From the NCBI GenBank assembly GCA_027704905.1, contig CM051022.1, positions 15,709,174-15,773,173 on the forward strand: 64,000 bases of DNA. The letters run 5' to 3'. Shown one piece after another: positions 61,230 through 64,000 of the stretch. The stretch is from Muraenolepis orangiensis (lineage: Eukaryota > Chordata > Actinopteri > Gadiformes > Muraenolepididae). Both the position numbers and the translations under genes were made by a program. The notes under the pieces are model-generated. The model had not been told where the DNA came from. It did no database searches and saw only the letters and a list, made by a program, of their open reading frames with translations. Every line of letters begins with the position of its first letter. Position 1 is the first letter of the stretch.

Positions 61230-61441
61230 GGGTGTACAGTGACCGACAATGTAGGTGTGGGAGTGGGTTATGGAGGGGGGGGGGGAGGTGTGAGGTTGGT
61301 GTGACTCGCCCCTCCCACCCTCCCTCCCTCCCTCCCTCCCTCCCTCCCTCTCCTCCCTCCCTCTCTCTCTCTCTCCCTCCCTCTCTCCCTCTCTCCCTCC
61401 CTCCCTCCCTTCCCACACCTGTGGTAACTTCATCCGCCGAC

Positions 61442-61495
61442 CGCCGACCAGATGAAAGATCTGCCGCCAGCCGCCGCTGCTCTCAACCTGCCCGG
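61442..61495 (+). other. Possible small coding exon, unassigned
   Basis: A stretch with high G/C between two simple repeats has a CCGACCAG acceptor-like site, ATGAAAGATCTG starting MKDLPPAAAALNLPG, and a CCCG|GTGAGA donor-like site. It could be the first coding exon of the next gene, but I recognise no family and no second exon in the window. Confidence 0.15.
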
Positions 61496-61867
61496 TGAGA
61501 GCTTCAAAGGGTCTCACACACATTTGACGGGAATATTTTGTTTATGGCGGCGTTGCCATGGCGACGGCGTTGTGACAGAGCGTGCGCCGCCACTAACCGC
61601 CGCTTTGCCACAGACACGGTATAAGGAGAGCCAAGGAGTCTCGGTGGAGGGGAGGAATGCGGCCTGTGTGTACCTAGGGGAGGGGGGGGGGAGGGGGGGG
61701 GGGGGAGGGGGGGGGAGGGGAGGGGAGGAGGGGAGGGGAGGAGGGGAGGGGAGGAGGGGGGCTAGTGTCACGGGTTCGGAGTTTACGTTTTGTTGTTTTG
61801 GTGTAGGTGTTATGGTATGGTCGGTCATGTTGAGGTTGTTTATACTCTATATGTTGAGTTGTTCCAT

Positions 61868-62268
<401 letters not shown>

Positions 62269-62604
62269 AGCATAATTACTTCACTGTATATGTCTCCGGT
62301 TTCCAACACTATTTATTTGTGGGCTAAACCGCCACAATATCAACATTGACTTAAGGTTGTAGGTTTTAAAATCTTGAAGATCCCCGAAGTACCGAGTATC
62401 CAGAAGCAGGGACGGGAAAACAGTGCAGGTTGCTATGTGATTATGTTTAAGGAGAAAGGTATTTTGATTCTTTATCTATTAACGTAAGACAACGCAAGAT
62501 AATCCCGCCCCCAGTTGGTGCCTCTCTGGAACCGGTTTTCAAGCCGGTTCTTTTGCTGTTGAAATGCGAAAGAACCGGTTCAAGCTCCATTGAAAAGAGG
62601 TTGT

Positions 62605-62970
62605 TCTCACAGGTTGGCTCCTACAGGATACCAGACCTCTGATTGGCTCACAGGTTGGTTCCTACAGGATACCAGACCTCTGATTGGTTCACAGGTTGGT
62701 TCCTACAGGATACTAGACCTCTGATTGGCTCACAGGTTGGTTCCTACAGGATACCAGACCTCTGATTGGATCACAGGTTGGTTTCTACAGGATACCAGAC
62801 CTCTGATTGGATCACAGGTTGGTTTCTACAGGATACCAGACCTCTGATTGGATCACAGGTTGGTTTCTACAGGATACCAGACCTCTGATTGGCTCACAGG
62901 TTGTTTCCTACATTATTCCAAACCTCCGATTGGTGGGCAGGTTGGTTCCTACAGTATACCAGACCTCTGA
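62605..62970. repeat. 41-bp tandem repeat with CCAAT box in each unit, about 9 copies
   Basis: Units of 'cacaggttggttcctacagg' plus 'ataccagacctctgattggc' spaced 41 bp apart. Each carries ATTGG (CCAAT on the other strand). Confidence 0.95.
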
Positions 62971-62974
62971 TGCC

Positions 62975-63140
62975 TCGTTTCCACCAAGGCAGTTTGAGGG
63001 CCGGTTCGGAGCCGGTGCTTCGAACCGGTTCTTCGCGTTTCGACAGCCAAAAAAGAGTGGCACCAACTCTTTGCTAGGCTAGCAGCAAGAACCACCTACG
63101 TCAGGGGCTTGGGGCCACCATTGTGACCGGCATTTTTTTT
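62975..63140. mobile_element. Fragment of an 'aaccggttc'-rich DNA-element family
   Basis: 'gcctcgtttccaccaaggca' and repeated 'aaccggttc' are typical of a common fish non-autonomous DNA-transposon end. A related inverted segment lies at 62520-62590 on the other side of the 41-bp repeat, so the repeat may have expanded inside the element. Confidence 0.4.
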
Positions 63141-64000
63141 AAACCCGAGATTCACTGAAGGCGAAGCAGTTATGGTCCGTGGGGGAAACAAACTGCCTCC
63201 TTGCATTGTGGTCCTCGACAGAAGTTCAGAATAAACTCGAGGGATCTTCAAGAACAAAACCGGTATTTCAAAAACTACAGCGCGAGATGTCTTCAGCGGG
63301 ACGACTTTTTTGCTCGACGATTTGCTCGACGAACTGTCGAGCAAATCAATAACAAACTGGATGATCGCTGCTGCAGAGTCACACTGATGCTAGTCAGTTT
63401 TACTTTTAAATCTTTCCCCGTGTTGCCAAGCTGTTTAGCGAGCTACTCATTTCTCACATCATGTTCGGATCATCAGAAATTAGTAGCGATGATTGCTAGG
63501 CTTCTGTTAGTCGCTAACATAGCCTTGGTAACAATAGCTAACGTTAGGATGCTACTTTCTAAAAACAGTGTGCAAGTGTAGTGGAGTCATGTTTTAATGC
63601 ACTTTTCTCTTGTCTTAGTTGTTTATGGAGTCATGTTTTTAGTGCACTTTTCTCTTTTAGTTGTTTATGGAGTGGTCTGCCCTCGACGGTGTCGATGCGG
63701 AGCTACCGCCGCCGCTGGGCTGCTCCTTGTAGCCATGGTTACTGACATTGTATGTACGCACAGACTTATTGCACTGAACTCTACACATTTACATTTTGTG
63801 AGTATTGTATATTGCGTATTTTTCTGTATTTAATGTTTAAAAAATATATATATATATTCTAAATATAAATGTCTGCTTCGTTATGCTTTATCAACCGAGA
63901 AACATAACACAAGATGAGCGTTTTGAAGAAGAAAGCCAACGGACCCTTCTGTTGTCCTCCATTAAGGCAGCTCTAACGTAATGGCCGTCCGTAGCGCTCA

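Noticed and set aside
63201..63833. Small open frames at the right edge as a gene
   Set aside because: No recognisable domain, no clear splice sites, and the upstream part overlaps a DNA-element fragment. The sequence is consistent with chance frames.

Overview
This is a vertebrate nuclear window, almost certainly from a ray-finned (teleost) fish. It holds four multi-exon or single-exon eukaryotic genes with GT-AG introns, two tRNA genes, a Rex3-type retroelement fragment with the (GATG)n tail typical of fish, several other fish-type LINE/SINE/hAT fragments, and a very high density of long (CA)n, (GA)n and (TA)n microsatellites. The microsatellite load is reminiscent of gadiform genomes, but the species cannot be fixed from the sequence alone. 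No bacterial, phage or CRISPR content was seen.

The gene order is brd1 (minus, coding 10121-27627), zbed4 (plus, 35164-39006), alg12 (minus, 40418-48461) and creld2 (plus, 49037-54324). Order and orientation are the same as in human 22q13.33 (BRD1-ZBED4-ALG12-CRELD2), so this is an ancient conserved block. brd1 and zbed4 diverge, zbed4 and alg12 converge, and alg12 and creld2 share a 575-bp bidirectional promoter that carries one perfect ER stress element and one near-perfect one. brd1 is a chromatin reader and scaffold of HBO1/MOZ acetyltransferase complexes. zbed4 is a domesticated hAT transposase with four BED fingers. alg12 builds the N-glycan precursor in the ER, and creld2 is an ER-stress-inducible chaperone-like protein, so the last pair fits joint control by the unfolded protein response.

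Region by region: 1-6870 is gene-free and full of simple repeats, including a palindromic 15-bp satellite. 6873-7805 is a decayed LINE on the minus strand. 7806-10120 is probably the brd1 3' UTR. 10121-29300 is brd1; its introns contain two identical tRNA-Lys(CTT) genes, a Rex3 fragment, a MITE and several minisatellites. 29300-34980 is the divergent promoter side and the 5' UTR/intron of zbed4. 54816-64000 has no gene I can name and consists mostly of GA, GT and minisatellite arrays, a clean hAT MITE and a 41-bp CCAAT-containing tandem repeat.

The most unusual pattern is that several minisatellites appear to have been seeded from the splice junctions of these genes. The repeat unit is a copy of the exon end plus its 5' splice site (brd1 coding exons 8 and 10, alg12 exon 4), or of the 3' splice site plus exon start (brd1 exon 3); a creld2 intron begins directly in a tandem repeat. 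The result is rows of decoy splice sites beside the real ones. alg12 also has a U12-type (minor spliceosome) intron with a perfect ATATCCTTT donor and TCCTTGAC branch site, whose only frame-preserving end is AA. brd1 coding exon 8 shows an apparent frameshift.
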